Shown here: piece after piece, positions 55,357-64,000 of the stretch
How positions within the stretch are numbered: the stretch's first letter is position 1
Layout of the letters: each line of letters begins with the position of its first letter
Source: Sphingobacteriaceae bacterium
GTDB lineage: Bacteria; Bacteroidota; Bacteroidia; Sphingobacteriales; Sphingobacteriaceae
Reading direction: 5' to 3'
Assembly: GCA_029266635.1 (NCBI GenBank)
Contig: JAQSWM010000002.1
Span: 1 to 64,000 of the forward strand
Length of the DNA stretch: 64,000 bases
The notes under the pieces: model-generated
What the model saw: the letters and a program-made list of their open reading frames with translations, nothing else
Told to the model about the DNA's origin: nothing
Database searches by the model: none
Position numbers and translations under genes: made by a program

Positions 55357-55953
55357 CCTTCCCTTCACCACCAGCGTTCCCGCTATTGTATCGTGCAAAC
55401 ATTGTTGCTTTTTGTTAAAAAACCCGCTCACGTAGCCAATCCCCAAAGTTGCCATTGAAAGTATCTTCGCCAGGTTTCGCACCAGCGACTGACCGAAACT
55501 GATCGCCATCCCACGCTCATCACACACCTTTAATCCCAGCCAAAACTTGCCGTAGGTTGCCTGTCGCGGTGAAGCTTCCATTATAATTGCGTAAATCATT
55601 TTTGATAAGGGAATAAGCACAAGCCCCGAAGCGGAGATTGCCAGCCTCAGGAATTGCCCGCTCACAAATGCTACAGCAATAACTGCTAAAAAAGCATAAA
55701 CGATGGTGATTATGAAGTAATCGAGTGCTACAGCCAGCAACCGGATGTCGAGCGTGGCAAAATATTGTGGCAAGGTTATCCTCCTCTTAAAACCAAACAG
55801 CTCCCGAAGCTCAGCTATTTCATGGGCTTCTTTGTAGTCGTCCATGGCTGCGGTTTTAACAAAAGTGCCCGGGACAATGCCCAGGCTCCTTATTTGTTCA
55901 AATGTGTACGGACCGGCGGGTTTGCCGTCTATCACTACAAACCATTCGTCCAT
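55348..55953 (-). CDS. GYF_2-RDD membrane protein
   Basis: 201 residues. N-terminal GYF_2/DUF4339 domain (WFVVIDGKPAGPYTFEQI, ~1-55) binds proline-rich ligands in other proteins. The RDD domain follows with TM helices at ~75-95, ~100-120 and ~165-180 (DIRLLAVALDYFIITIVYAF, RQATYGKFWLGLKV). Function unknown. Last in a probable - strand unit after the PspC and LiaF-like genes. Confidence 0.85.
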   Translation of the reverse strand: MDEWFVVIDGKPAGPYTFEQIRSLGIVPGTFVKTAAMDDYKEAHEIAELRELFGFKRRITLPQYFATLDIRLLAVALDYFIITIVYAFLAVIAVAFVSGQFLRLAISASGLVLIPLSKMIYAIIMEASPRQATYGKFWLGLKVCDERGMAISFGQSLVRNLAKILSMATLGIGYVSGFFNKKQQCLHDTIAGTLVVKGRLL

Positions 55954-55954
55954 A

Positions 55955-56908
55955 TTAATACCGCGATACGTTGAAGTCAGAAAGCCCGCCTTCTAGAGAA
56001 ATGATAATCTTTTGGCTGCTGGTCTTAAAGTTTGAGGTGCTGTAACTGCCGTCCTCCTGCTTTTCAAAGCCGTTAAAATCTTTCGAAGATAAGCCCGAAT
56101 CAACTTTGATCTGGCAGGCTGCTTCTTTCGGAACGGCAATTTTTACCTCTGCAACACCTGTTTCAGCAGTCACGTTAGTTACAGTTTGAGGCATTCCCAA
56201 TTTGATCTTGAACGATGCTGCTCCGCCTTCCAGGCGCACGCCTGAAACTTTGAATTTGCTCAGGTCAAAATCGCACTCTCCGGCGCCCATTTCCAGGTTT
56301 ATATCCCAAACAGGATTGGCGTTAAGCTTCATGTTAGCTGCTGTTTCATCGCTGTCGCTGAAATTCAGCTTCTTCTTACCGGATTTCATGTCGAATTTCA
56401 ATACCACCGAGCTGTCGGAAGTGCTTTGATTTAACGAATAGCCCGAGTCGCGGTGCTTCACATTAATATCAATCAGATTTGAAGAGCTGTCCTGGATTTT
56501 GTAGGTCGTTGCTCCGCCGGATATTTCCAGGCGTGCATTTTTCATGGTGCTCAGGTAAGGTTCTGAAAAGCTGTTTTTCTTCCAGTTCGCGGATGTGGTT
56601 CGGTCGTCATTATCGTTATCATCATTGTTGTACCTGAAGTGCATCCAACGGTAAGGTTCATATTGACCGTAAACACCCTGGTAAGCGATAAAGCAAAGAC
56701 ATGCCACCGTTATTGCGATCCCGGCAAAGGCTCCAGCCCGGTGCGCTGAGCGGTTGATGATCATGTTGGCGCCAACGATGATCAGGATCAATGGCCAAAG
56801 GTGAACAACTGCTCTCCAGTGAAAATCTATCACGTTAAAGTTTTGAAGCAGCAGGATGCCCCCAATAAATACAAGAATCAACCCCCAAACAATTTTTTCT
56901 GTTTTCAT
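55955..56908 (-). CDS. LiaF-like envelope-stress membrane protein
   Basis: 317 residues. Four short N-terminal TM segments (IVWGLILVFIGGILLLQNF, LWPLILIIVGANMII) form the LiaI-LiaF-like domain (~1-85). A cytosolic or periplasmic adhesin-like beta domain follows (~120-317; LEISGGATTYKI, LEGGAASFKIKLG, LEGGLSDFNVSRY), which repeats as in the LiaF C-terminal/DUF4097-type beta helix. It begins 6 bp after the PspC gene, so the two are an operon. LiaF and PspC relatives act in cell-envelope stress responses. Confidence 0.82.
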   Translation of the reverse strand: MKTEKIVWGLILVFIGGILLLQNFNVIDFHWRAVVHLWPLILIIVGANMIINRSAHRAGAFAGIAITVACLCFIAYQGVYGQYEPYRWMHFRYNNDDNDNDDRTTSANWKKNSFSEPYLSTMKNARLEISGGATTYKIQDSSSNLIDINVKHRDSGYSLNQSTSDSSVVLKFDMKSGKKKLNFSDSDETAANMKLNANPVWDINLEMGAGECDFDLSKFKVSGVRLEGGAASFKIKLGMPQTVTNVTAETGVAEVKIAVPKEAACQIKVDSGLSSKDFNGFEKQEDGSYSTSNFKTSSQKIIISLEGGLSDFNVSRY

Positions 56909-56914
56909 GATTTC

Positions 56915-57481
56915 TTAGTTTATGGTGCTGTCTGTATTTGTGTTTGTTGGTTCTGAAGCAGCTTGTGCAAAAGGCTGAGCCGGCTCTGCAGCATCGTTAA
57001 AAGCAGTACGGTTGCTGTTGCCGGCTTTAGTCAGGATCAGGATACCTGGGATGATCAGCGCCAATGGCCATAGCTTGTGGAAACTGAACCAATACGGCAG
57101 AATGTCCAATTGATGTAAGAGAAAGCAAAATCCCATAATGATTAGGATTGTGCCGGCAATGAGGCTTCCGTTGCCTTTACGTTTAACCGGTTGCTGGTAT
57201 GCTGTGTAACCGGGATTGACTGCAGAAGCAAACGGCTGGCTGTAGTTAGGGTCATCGTAAACTTTGTAGTCAGCAGTTCCATTCCCAAACGGGTTGAAGA
57301 GCTTTGCCGGAACTGCAATCCATAAGATAATGTAAGCCAGTACGCCTGATAGCCCGGCAAGCACAGCTATGATAAAGCCCAGCCTTACCCATGTTACGTC
57401 TATGTCAAAATACTCGGCAAGGCCGGCAGCCACGCCGCCAATCATCTTGCTATTTTCGTCTCTTTGGAGTTTCTTTTCCAT
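56915..57481 (-). CDS. PspC-domain membrane protein
   Basis: 188 residues. The N-terminal PspC domain (KMIGGVAAGLAEYFDIDVTW then a TM with LAYIILWIAVPAK, ~1-65) is followed by a linker and two TM helices of a LiaI-LiaF-like region (~100-155). PspC acts in phage-shock/envelope stress. It is followed directly by the LiaF-like gene and lies 30 bp after an SDR gene on the same strand. Confidence 0.88.
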   Translation of the reverse strand: MEKKLQRDENSKMIGGVAAGLAEYFDIDVTWVRLGFIIAVLAGLSGVLAYIILWIAVPAKLFNPFGNGTADYKVYDDPNYSQPFASAVNPGYTAYQQPVKRKGNGSLIAGTILIIMGFCFLLHQLDILPYWFSFHKLWPLALIIPGILILTKAGNSNRTAFNDAAEPAQPFAQAASEPTNTNTDSTIN

Positions 57482-57511
57482 TTTTTTAGTTTTTAGGTTT
57501 ATGCACCACGC

Positions 57512-58216
57512 TTAAATCTCGCCTTTCACCGGCCTGATCAACAGTTCGTCAACGTTGCAGCCAATACTCATGTTCAGGCAGTTCAAAACTGCCGAGGCGA
57601 TGTCTTCAACCAAAACAAAACGCTCTGGCGGAATGTCTGTGCCTGCCCATGAATCGCTTAGCGTTGATCCCGGAAGGATGGCCGTAACTTTTACGTTGTG
57701 CGGCATCAATTCTTCGCGTAATACTCTCGTTAGACCTAAGAGCGCAAATTTTGTTACAGTGTAAGCTCCGGCACTTGCGATGGGCTTCACCGCGGCAACC
57801 GAGCAAATATTGATGATATGGCCGTGCTGCTGGCTGCGCATTATTCGCCCAAAGAACTTGCTTAAGAAATGGGCTGCGTACAGGTTGAGCTTCATTTGGC
57901 TTTCGAGCACATCGTCGTTAGTCTCATCGAGGATAGAAGCCGGGATAAAAGTGCCGGCGTTATTAATCAAAACATCCACTGCGGCAAAGTGTTGTTGTAC
58001 AAAGTTTGCAAAACGGGTTAACTGAACACGATCTGATACATCGGTTTGCAGGCCAACGGCATTGATAGACGGGTTTATTTGTTTAAGCTGCGCCAGGCAC
58101 TCGTCAAGTTCCGACTGGTTTCTTGCACAAATTGCTAAATCGTATCCTGCTTCTGCGAGCTTAATCGCGATAGCTTTGCCCATGCCTTTGCTTGCTCCTG
58201 TTATAATTGCGTTCAT
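57512..58216 (-). CDS. Short-chain dehydrogenase/reductase (SDR)
   Basis: 234 residues from the ATG at 58216 (MNAIITGASKGMGKAIAIKL). NAD(P)-binding TGASKGMG, structural NNAG (VLINNAGTFIP), and catalytic Tyr-x-x-x-Lys in ASAGAYTVTKFALLGL. Length fits sepiapterin-reductase or ketoreductase-like SDRs; the substrate cannot be told. It precedes the PspC-LiaF unit by 30 bp. Confidence 0.9.
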   Translation of the reverse strand: MNAIITGASKGMGKAIAIKLAEAGYDLAICARNQSELDECLAQLKQINPSINAVGLQTDVSDRVQLTRFANFVQQHFAAVDVLINNAGTFIPASILDETNDDVLESQMKLNLYAAHFLSKFFGRIMRSQQHGHIINICSVAAVKPIASAGAYTVTKFALLGLTRVLREELMPHNVKVTAILPGSTLSDSWAGTDIPPERFVLVEDIASAVLNCLNMSIGCNVDELLIRPVKGEI

Positions 58217-58270
58217 GTGTAAGTTAGCTGGCTGTTTAAAAAAAGCTATTTTAGTCAAAAAATACTGTAA

Positions 58271-59005
58271 ATGATATTTCACCCTTTTGGCAAATACATC
58301 CTTCTGTTAAAAGCAGTATTCCGCAGGCCCGAAAAATGGTCTATTTACCGCAGGGAGATTTTCAGAGAAATGGATTCAATAGGGGTTGGTTCTTTGTGGA
58401 TTATCTCTATCATTTCAGTTTTCCTTGGTGCTGTAACCACTGTGCAAACAGCCTTTCAGTTGGTGAGCGATTTGATTCCGAAGTCTGTGATTGGGGGAAT
58501 TGTGCGGGATTCAAGTATTCTTGAACTAAGCCCTACTATTTCGGCTATTGTGCTGGCGGGAAAGGTTGGATCGAGCGTCTCGTCTCAGATTGGCACGATG
58601 CGGGTAACCGAGCAGATCGATGCGCTTGAAATTATGGGCATCAACTCGCCGGGTTATTTGATACTTCCTAAGATCATCGGAGCTGTAGTTACAATTCCTT
58701 TGCTGGTCATTATTTCTATCGCGTTAAGCATTTTTGGCGGCTATCTTGCCGGAACCTTGTCGGGAGCGGTAACGCCCGCAGATTTTGTCAACGGGCTTAA
58801 ATCCGGATTTGTTCCTTTTACCTTCACTGTTTCGATGGTGAAATCGGTGATTTTTGCTTTCATTATTACCACGGTTTCTGCTTACCAGGGCTTTTACACC
58901 GAAGGCGGCTCGCTTGAAGTGGGCATAGCAAGCACGCGGGCAGTGGTTATAAGCTGTATTATGATATTGGTTGCTGATTACATAACCGCTCAATTGTTGT
59001 TATGA
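58271..59005 (+). CDS. mlaE: MlaE-type ABC transporter permease
   Basis: 244 residues with five to six TM helices. The MlaE signature is clear: VGSLWIISIISVFLGAVTTV, VGSSVSSQIGTMRVTEQIDA and PGYLILPKIIGAVVTIPLL. It forms the permease of MCE-type systems that move phospholipid between the inner and outer membrane. Its stop overlaps the mlaF start (ATGA). The MCE-domain protein MlaD is not in the window. Confidence 0.93.
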   Translation: MIFHPFGKYILLLKAVFRRPEKWSIYRREIFREMDSIGVGSLWIISIISVFLGAVTTVQTAFQLVSDLIPKSVIGGIVRDSSILELSPTISAIVLAGKVGSSVSSQIGTMRVTEQIDALEIMGINSPGYLILPKIIGAVVTIPLLVIISIALSIFGGYLAGTLSGAVTPADFVNGLKSGFVPFTFTVSMVKSVIFAFIITTVSAYQGFYTEGGSLEVGIASTRAVVISCIMILVADYITAQLLL

Positions 59006-59754
59006 TAGAGATCCAGGATATACATAAGATTTTTGGCGAGAACCATGTGCTGAAGGGCATTTCTGCGAAGTTTGAAGCAGGGATGAACAACCTGATCATC
59101 GGTGGCTCCGGCTCCGGTAAAACTACTTTGCTTAAGTGCATGGTGGGATTGCACGAGCCGGATGAAGGTCACGTGATTTACGACGGGCGGGATTTTACCC
59201 GGATGAATTTTGAGGAGCGGATTGAAATCAGGAAAGAAATCGGGATGCTTTTTCAGAGCTCGGCACTTTTTGACTCGATGACAGTAGAGGAAAATATCAT
59301 GTTCCCTCTGAATATGTTCACCACTCAGAACAAGAAAGACCGGATGGAGCGGGTGAACTTTTGCCTCGAACGGGTAAATCTCGAGGGGAAAAACAAGCTT
59401 TTCCCATCAGAGCTTTCGGGCGGGATGAAAAAGCGGGTGGGCATCGCCCGGGCCATTTCCATGCAGCCTAAGTACTTGTTTGTGGATGAGCCGAACTCAG
59501 GGCTTGACCCCAAAACTTCCATCGTAATTGATGAGCTGATCAATGAAATTACCGATGAATACAACATCACAACCGTGGTGGTTACTCATGATATGAACTC
59601 GGTAATGGGAATTGGAGAGAATATTGTTTTCCTGTTCAACGGGCAGAAAGAGTGGGAGGGATCGAACAAAGAAATTGCCCACACCGACAACAAAGAACTA
59701 AACGATTTTGTATTTGCGAGCAAGTTTACACAAGCAGCTAAGGACAAACTATAA
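59002..59754 (+). CDS. mlaF: MlaF-type ABC transporter ATP-binding protein
   Basis: 250 residues. Walker A IGGSGSGKTTLLKC, Q loop LFQSSALFDSMTVEEN, signature LSGGMKKRVGIARAI, Walker B LFVDEPNSGLDP and the H loop VVVTHDM. It powers the MlaE permease. Coupled to mlaE by a 4-bp overlap. Confidence 0.95.
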   Translation: MIEIQDIHKIFGENHVLKGISAKFEAGMNNLIIGGSGSGKTTLLKCMVGLHEPDEGHVIYDGRDFTRMNFEERIEIRKEIGMLFQSSALFDSMTVEENIMFPLNMFTTQNKKDRMERVNFCLERVNLEGKNKLFPSELSGGMKKRVGIARAISMQPKYLFVDEPNSGLDPKTSIVIDELINEITDEYNITTVVVTHDMNSVMGIGENIVFLFNGQKEWEGSNKEIAHTDNKELNDFVFASKFTQAAKDKL

Positions 59755-59778
59755 TCAAGAACTTAGCGATATTTGTGC

Positions 59779-60669
59779 ATGATCCAACTCCTCACCCCAG
59801 AACACTGGAAAGATTACCAACTTATTGACTGCGGCGATTTTGAAAAGCTGGAGCGGTTTGGGAACGTGATACTGATACGCCCAGAGCCACAAGCTGTCTG
59901 GAAGAAGCTATTGTCCGAATCCGAATGGCAAAAGCTCCACCACATCAAGTTCCGGGGGCGCTCGGCTACCTCGGGCGAGTGGATAAAAAAAAACAAGTCC
60001 ACTCCCGACCGCTGGCACATCAGCTATAAAAACAACGATGTTGAGATAAAATTTCGCCTTGCGCTAACGTCCTTTAAACACCTCGGTATTTTTCCGGAGC
60101 AGGCTGTAAACTGGGATTACATCACCAAAAGCATCAAAAGCTTCAAAAATCCTGAGCCAAAAGTGCTCAACCTCTTTGCTTACACAGGCGGCGCCTCCCT
60201 GGCAGCACGGGCAGCAGGCGCAGACACCACCCACGTTGACTCGATCAAACAGGTTGTCACCTGGGCGAACGAAAACATGGACTTATCGGGCTTAAAAGAC
60301 ATCCGTTGGATGGTGGAAGATGCTTTGAAATTCGTAAAACGGGAAATTAAACGCGGCAAAAAATACAATGGGATCATCCTCGATCCGCCCGCTTATGGTC
60401 ACGGCCCGAACGGCGAAAAATGGAAGCTGGAAGACAGTATCCAGGAAATGATGGGCGATGTTGTGCAGCTTTTGGATGAGCAGGAACACTTCCTCATACT
60501 CAACACTTATTCCCTCGGTTTTTCTTCTGTGATTGTTGAGAATCTTATTTTATCTTCTTTCCCCAAAGCAGACAACCTTGAGACGGGCGAGTTATATTTG
60601 CAGGCAAGCTCAGGCTGTAAACTACCCTTGGGTGTTTTCGGCAAGTTTTATAAAGGCACATTGAAATAA
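59779..60669 (+). CDS. Class I SAM-dependent rRNA methyltransferase (RlmI/RlmK-like)
   Basis: 296 residues from the ATG at 59779; a TTG at 59773 adds two residues. SAM-binding VLNLFAYTGGASLAARAAGA and the acceptor motif GIILDPPAYGHGPNGEKW match the Methyltrans_SAM family that methylates C5 of cytidine in 23S rRNA. The N-terminal ~110 residues form a small RNA-binding beta domain shorter than the E. coli PUA domain. Substrate base is inferred. Confidence 0.88.
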   Translation: MIQLLTPEHWKDYQLIDCGDFEKLERFGNVILIRPEPQAVWKKLLSESEWQKLHHIKFRGRSATSGEWIKKNKSTPDRWHISYKNNDVEIKFRLALTSFKHLGIFPEQAVNWDYITKSIKSFKNPEPKVLNLFAYTGGASLAARAAGADTTHVDSIKQVVTWANENMDLSGLKDIRWMVEDALKFVKREIKRGKKYNGIILDPPAYGHGPNGEKWKLEDSIQEMMGDVVQLLDEQEHFLILNTYSLGFSSVIVENLILSSFPKADNLETGELYLQASSGCKLPLGVFGKFYKGTLK

Positions 60670-60672
60670 ATC

Positions 60673-62274
60673 GTGACATCAGCATCAAATAAAATATCGA
60701 TTCTAAAATGCCTGAGCGTTTCGCTGCTGCTGATTTCGCCTTTGTGCTCATTGGCGCAGCGGGCAGATATTTTAATTAAAAATGGGCGGATTATCGACGG
60801 TGCCGGAAATCCGTGGTTTTATGGCGATGTTGCTGTTAAGAAGAACAAGATCATCGCCGTAGGAAACCTGGAAAATTACAGAGCCAAAAAGATTATCGAT
60901 GCTCATAAAAAGATAATTGCTCCTGGCTTCATCGACGTTCATACGCATATAGAAGGCGATGAAAAAGTAACTCCAACTGCCAACAACTTCATTTACGATG
61001 GAGTAACTACAGTTATTACCGGCAACTGCGGCTCATCCAACGTGGATATCAAAAAATATTTCAAGCGGCTCGACAGTATCAAGTTGTCGATAAACGTTGC
61101 GTCTTTCATTGGGCATAACGACGTTCGGGAAGCAGTTTTGGGGACAGAGAATCGTGCGCCCAATGCTGAAGAACTGCACAGGATGGAAGGGATTGTTGAG
61201 AAGGCGATGAAAGATGGCGCTGTCGGCTTTTCCACCGGGCTCATCTATATCCCGGGCACTTACGCCAAAACTGATGAAGTTGCAGCCCTCGCGAAAGCCG
61301 CCTCAAAATATCACGGTATTTATACTTCGCATATTCGAAGCGAAAGCCAGCAGGTTTTTGCCGCTATCAACGAGGCTATCGACATTGGAAAGCAGGCGAA
61401 CATGCCGGTTGAAATATCGCATTTCAAAATCGGTAAACCTTATTGGGGCAAATCAGACAGCACGCTGGGGTTGGTGAAACAGGCTCGTAAAGACGGCTTC
61501 GACGTAACCATCGACCAATATCCGTACACAGCCAGCAGCACATCGCTTAGTTCCATTGTCCCATCGTGGGTTCTGGCCGACGGGAGGGATTCTATAAAGG
61601 CACGGCTTAGCAATCCTGTAGTTCACAAAAAGATCGTGGATGAAATGATTGACGACATGACTAAACGCCAACGTGATGATTTCAGCTACGCAGTTGTTGC
61701 CAGCTATAGCGCAGACCCATCATTCAACGGAAAAAACATTTCAGAAATTAACCTGATCAAAGGGCGCAGCCAGAGCATTCCCAACGAAATTGAGACTATT
61801 CTCGATATGACCGCTAAGGGAGGCGCTTCCATGGTTTTTCATAGCATGGATGAAGCCGATGTTCAGAATATAATGAAATATCCTTTTACGATGATTGCTT
61901 CGGATTCGGGAATCCGTGAATTTGGAAAAGGCGTTCCGCACCCGCGTGGCTATGGCAGCAATGCACGGGTGCTCTCAGATTACGTTCGCGATAAGCATGT
62001 AATCACGCTTGAAGATGCTATCAGACGAATGACTTCGCTGCCCGCTCAGAAGTTTGGTTTTTCAGATCGGGGCTTGCTGCGCAAAGGCATGGCAGCCGAT
62101 ATTGTGGTCTTCGATCCGGAAACGGTGAACGATGAATCAACTTATCAAAAACCACATGCCTACTCTTCGGGTTTTGAGTACGTGCTGGTAAACGGCAAAT
62201 TAACAGTAGACAATTTCAAACACACAGGTGTGCGGAACGGAAACGTTCTGTATGGCTCAGGACACAGTAAATAA
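60673..62274 (+). CDS. N-acyl-D-amino acid deacylase family amidohydrolase
   Basis: 533 residues starting at GTG, 3 bp after the methyltransferase. A signal peptide (LLLISPLCSLAQ) exports it. Metal and catalytic signs: GFIDVHTHIEGD, TTVITGNCGSSN (Cys ligand), YTSHIRSESQQV, VEISHFKIG, DVTIDQYPYTASST and TMIASDSGIREFG. The family hydrolyses N-acyl-D-amino acids or related dipeptides. Actual substrate unknown. Confidence 0.88.
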   Translation: MTSASNKISILKCLSVSLLLISPLCSLAQRADILIKNGRIIDGAGNPWFYGDVAVKKNKIIAVGNLENYRAKKIIDAHKKIIAPGFIDVHTHIEGDEKVTPTANNFIYDGVTTVITGNCGSSNVDIKKYFKRLDSIKLSINVASFIGHNDVREAVLGTENRAPNAEELHRMEGIVEKAMKDGAVGFSTGLIYIPGTYAKTDEVAALAKAASKYHGIYTSHIRSESQQVFAAINEAIDIGKQANMPVEISHFKIGKPYWGKSDSTLGLVKQARKDGFDVTIDQYPYTASSTSLSSIVPSWVLADGRDSIKARLSNPVVHKKIVDEMIDDMTKRQRDDFSYAVVASYSADPSFNGKNISEINLIKGRSQSIPNEIETILDMTAKGGASMVFHSMDEADVQNIMKYPFTMIASDSGIREFGKGVPHPRGYGSNARVLSDYVRDKHVITLEDAIRRMTSLPAQKFGFSDRGLLRKGMAADIVVFDPETVNDESTYQKPHAYSSGFEYVLVNGKLTVDNFKHTGVRNGNVLYGSGHSK

Positions 62275-62279
62275 CCATT

Positions 62280-63356
62280 ATGATAAACAAAAAGCAAATC
62301 CTCTCTTTGACTGCCAGCGCCCTTGCAGCATTTACAATTTTTATAAGCTGCAGCAACAACGATGCGAAAACGAAAAGCACATCGAAAAACGATACAGCTT
62401 CAACTCAATCGGCAGCAGGTGAAGAGGCTAAAAGCGAGCCGATGAAGGCTGCGTCATCGGATTATCCGCCGATAGACAAAAAGAAGTACGACGAAATGCT
62501 AAAGTATCTGGCAAACGGCGATACTACAGGCAAGTGGCCTGTTAAAAATCAGCCATATCCGCTTCCGGGCGCTATACTTCCGTTCAAAAGAATTGTGGTC
62601 TACTATGGTAATATGCACTCAAAAAAAATGGGAGCTCTTGGCGAGTATGCGCCTAAGGAGATGTGGAGAAGGTTAAACGCCGAGGTGAAGAAGTGGGAGA
62701 AGATTGATCCTAAGCTTCCTGTGCAAAAGGGCATTCATTACATTGCCACAGTAGCCAGTGGCGAAGCGGGAAAAGATGGAGCCTATGTTAACCGTATGCC
62801 CGAGAAGCAACTTGATTCTGCACTTGCAATCGCCAAAATGGAAAATGCTATTTTATTTATAGACATTCAGGTCGGCTTAAGCACGATACAGAAAGAGCTG
62901 CCCCGGTTCGATAAGTACCTTAAAATGCCGCACGTGCACTTGGGAATTGATCCTGAATTCGCGATGCGTAAGAAAGGTGTTAAGCCGGGTAGGAAAATTG
63001 GGACCTATGATGCTGAAGAAATCAATTACGCGACAAATTATTTAGCAAGAATTGTACGAGAAAATAATCTGCCACCCAAGGTGTTCGTTCTGCACAGATT
63101 TACTCAGGGGATGGTAACCAATTACCAAAACATCAAGCTGCACCCCGAGGTTCAATTTGTTATGCACATGGATGGCTGGGGCGAGCCAGAATTAAAGCTT
63201 GGCACGTACAGAAACCATATCTACAAAGAGCCAGTGCAGTTCACAGGATTCAAGCTATTCTATAAAAACGATTTAAAGAAGGCCCCTAACCGGATGATGA
63301 CTCCCGAAGATCTGAATAAGTTAAAGCCTAAGCCGAGCTATATACAATATCAGTAA
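62280..63356 (+). CDS. Hypothetical lipoprotein
   Basis: 358 residues. Lipobox Cys in FIFISCSNND, then a low-complexity linker and a globular domain from ~75: FKRIVVYYGNMHSKKMGALG, HYIATVASGEAGKDGAYVNR, ILFIDIQVGLSTI, MPHVHLGIDPEFAM. This alternating strand/helix pattern with conserved Asp and His looks like a TIM-barrel or glycosidase-like fold, but I cannot name the family. It starts 5 bp after the D-aminoacylase gene and is probably co-transcribed. Confidence 0.7.
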   Translation: MINKKQILSLTASALAAFTIFISCSNNDAKTKSTSKNDTASTQSAAGEEAKSEPMKAASSDYPPIDKKKYDEMLKYLANGDTTGKWPVKNQPYPLPGAILPFKRIVVYYGNMHSKKMGALGEYAPKEMWRRLNAEVKKWEKIDPKLPVQKGIHYIATVASGEAGKDGAYVNRMPEKQLDSALAIAKMENAILFIDIQVGLSTIQKELPRFDKYLKMPHVHLGIDPEFAMRKKGVKPGRKIGTYDAEEINYATNYLARIVRENNLPPKVFVLHRFTQGMVTNYQNIKLHPEVQFVMHMDGWGEPELKLGTYRNHIYKEPVQFTGFKLFYKNDLKKAPNRMMTPEDLNKLKPKPSYIQYQ

Positions 63357-63360
63357 ATCC

Positions 63361-63382
63361 GAAGCCGGCGAAAGCCGGCTTC
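63361..63382 (+). terminator. Hairpin after hypothetical lipoprotein
   Basis: 9-bp perfect stem (63361-63369 with 63374-63382), loop gaaa. No T tract follows, so termination may be weak. Confidence 0.5.
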
Positions 63383-63394
63383 ATCACTAAAAAT

Positions 63395-64000
63395 ATGCAA
63401 AGGGCAAGCATCTTTATTTTGTTTATTGCGTTCGTCCCAATATTCTCATTGGGGCAAGAAACGAAGAAAGTAATTGATAAGGAGAAGAACGAGACTTATT
63501 ATGTTCTTAAATCTGACAAGGCAACGAAACACGGCGAGTATCAAAAGTTCGGCTACAACAATGCTCTAATTCTAAAAGGTAATTTTAAAAACGGGATAAA
63601 GGATGGAGTGTGGGAGTGTTATGATTTCGATGGCGCACTAACACTTAGATATGATTACAGCGGTAAGAACCTGCTTTTTTATAAAGCACGTGGCGCAAGA
63701 GAAGCTACAAAATGGTATGGTGTAGCAGGCGCAGATACAAGCTTAACCCGGCCAGCCATATATCTAAACGGCGGTGCGTTTATTGCATCTGAGATAATCA
63801 AGAACCTGAAAATGCCGAGGGCAGCTGTTGAGAATAGAAAGTCCGGGAGGGTCAATGTTCTATTTACAGTGGACAGATCTGGAAAGACAACTAAACACCG
63901 TGTTGATGAGCCCGTGGGCTTTGGGATGGATGAGGAAGCTATCCGTGTTCTAAAACTTATCCCTGAGGATTGGTTGCCGGCAGTATCAAAGGGGCAAGTC
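63395..64000 (+). CDS. TonB-like protein with MORN-type repeats (partial)
   Basis: Runs off the right edge; 202 codons are visible from the ATG at 63395. Signal peptide (LFIAFVPIFSLGQ), then MORN/YwqK-like strands (GNFKNGIKDGVWECYDFDG, LTLRYDYSGKNLLFYK). The visible end resembles a TonB C-terminal domain (VLFTVDRSGKTTKHRV, GMDEEAIRVLKLIPEDW). Proteins with this layout are common in Bacteroidota; they lack the TM anchor of classical TonB, so a true energy-transducer role is uncertain. Confidence 0.75.
   Translation, partial: MQRASIFILFIAFVPIFSLGQETKKVIDKEKNETYYVLKSDKATKHGEYQKFGYNNALILKGNFKNGIKDGVWECYDFDGALTLRYDYSGKNLLFYKARGAREATKWYGVAGADTSLTRPAIYLNGGAFIASEIIKNLKMPRAAVENRKSGRVNVLFTVDRSGKTTKHRVDEPVGFGMDEEAIRVLKLIPEDWLPAVSKGQV

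Overview
The window looks like chromosome of a Bacteroidota, most likely a Sphingobacteriaceae-type organism (Pedobacter/Mucilaginibacter relatives). The signs are a SusC/SusD pair, GldC, many lipoproteins with a short Cys signal, recurrent TAnnTTTG -7 promoter boxes, no clear Shine-Dalgarno sequences, and Bacteroidota versions of HscA, dihydroorotase and CcmE. The genus cannot be fixed from sequence reading alone. The left edge is the 3' end of a 5S rRNA, so the window starts just downstream of an rrn operon. No tRNA, CRISPR array, transposase or phage gene was seen, and no gap between genes exceeds about 230 bases.

Layout. 1-9 kb: 5S end, a secreted subtilase, a very long lipoprotein (metallophosphoesterase, kinase-like middle, outer-membrane barrel) with an SdiA-regulated-like lipoprotein, then an HD/Pycsar-effector membrane protein convergent with a DUF2652 cyclase-like protein. 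8.6-15.5 kb: single-domain response regulator, YkvA, PAS histidine kinase, mazG, and a compact cluster of lipoproteins around an ECF sigma factor and a membrane-spanning barrel protein. 15.5-20.3 kb: LolE-like permease, Ppx/GppA, Maf, KdsC, IscX, ferredoxin and a DUF2520 protein. 20.3-26.7 kb: cytochrome c maturation genes ccmF, ccmE, ccmD, ccmC and ccmB, split by a glutamate dehydrogenase gene. 26.7-31.3 kb: hicAB, MGMT, gldC, DEAD-box helicase, dihydroorotase. 31.5-36.2 kb: SusC/SusD. 36.3-42.5 kb: hscA, small unknowns, riboflavin synthase, biotin carboxylase, aldo/keto reductase. 42.6-48.5 kb: threonine aldolase and a glycolytic block (BadF-type kinase, NrtR-like Nudix regulator, pfkA, a degenerate kinase paralogue, gapA). 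48.5-51.7 kb: a frameshifted P-loop ATPase/phosphoribosyltransferase gene that looks like an accessory conflict gene. 51.9-64 kb: DUF4382 and DUF2452 proteins, M28 peptidase, an envelope-stress-like PspC/LiaF/RDD group, MlaEF, an rRNA methyltransferase, a D-aminoacylase-like amidohydrolase, a lipoprotein and a truncated TonB-like gene.

How genes may work together. Fdx, IscX and HscA belong to ISC iron-sulfur assembly. CcmB, C, D, E and F make c-type cytochromes, but CcmA and the thiol branch are not in the window. The Nudix regulator is divergent from pfkA, and a short palindrome touches the pfkA -7 box, suggesting local sugar-responsive control of glycolysis. The two most unusual loci are the 1063-codon ATPase-PRTase gene broken at a run of eight G, and the HD-Pycsar effector fusion next to a cyclase-fold protein; both may belong to nucleotide-centred defence or stress signalling.
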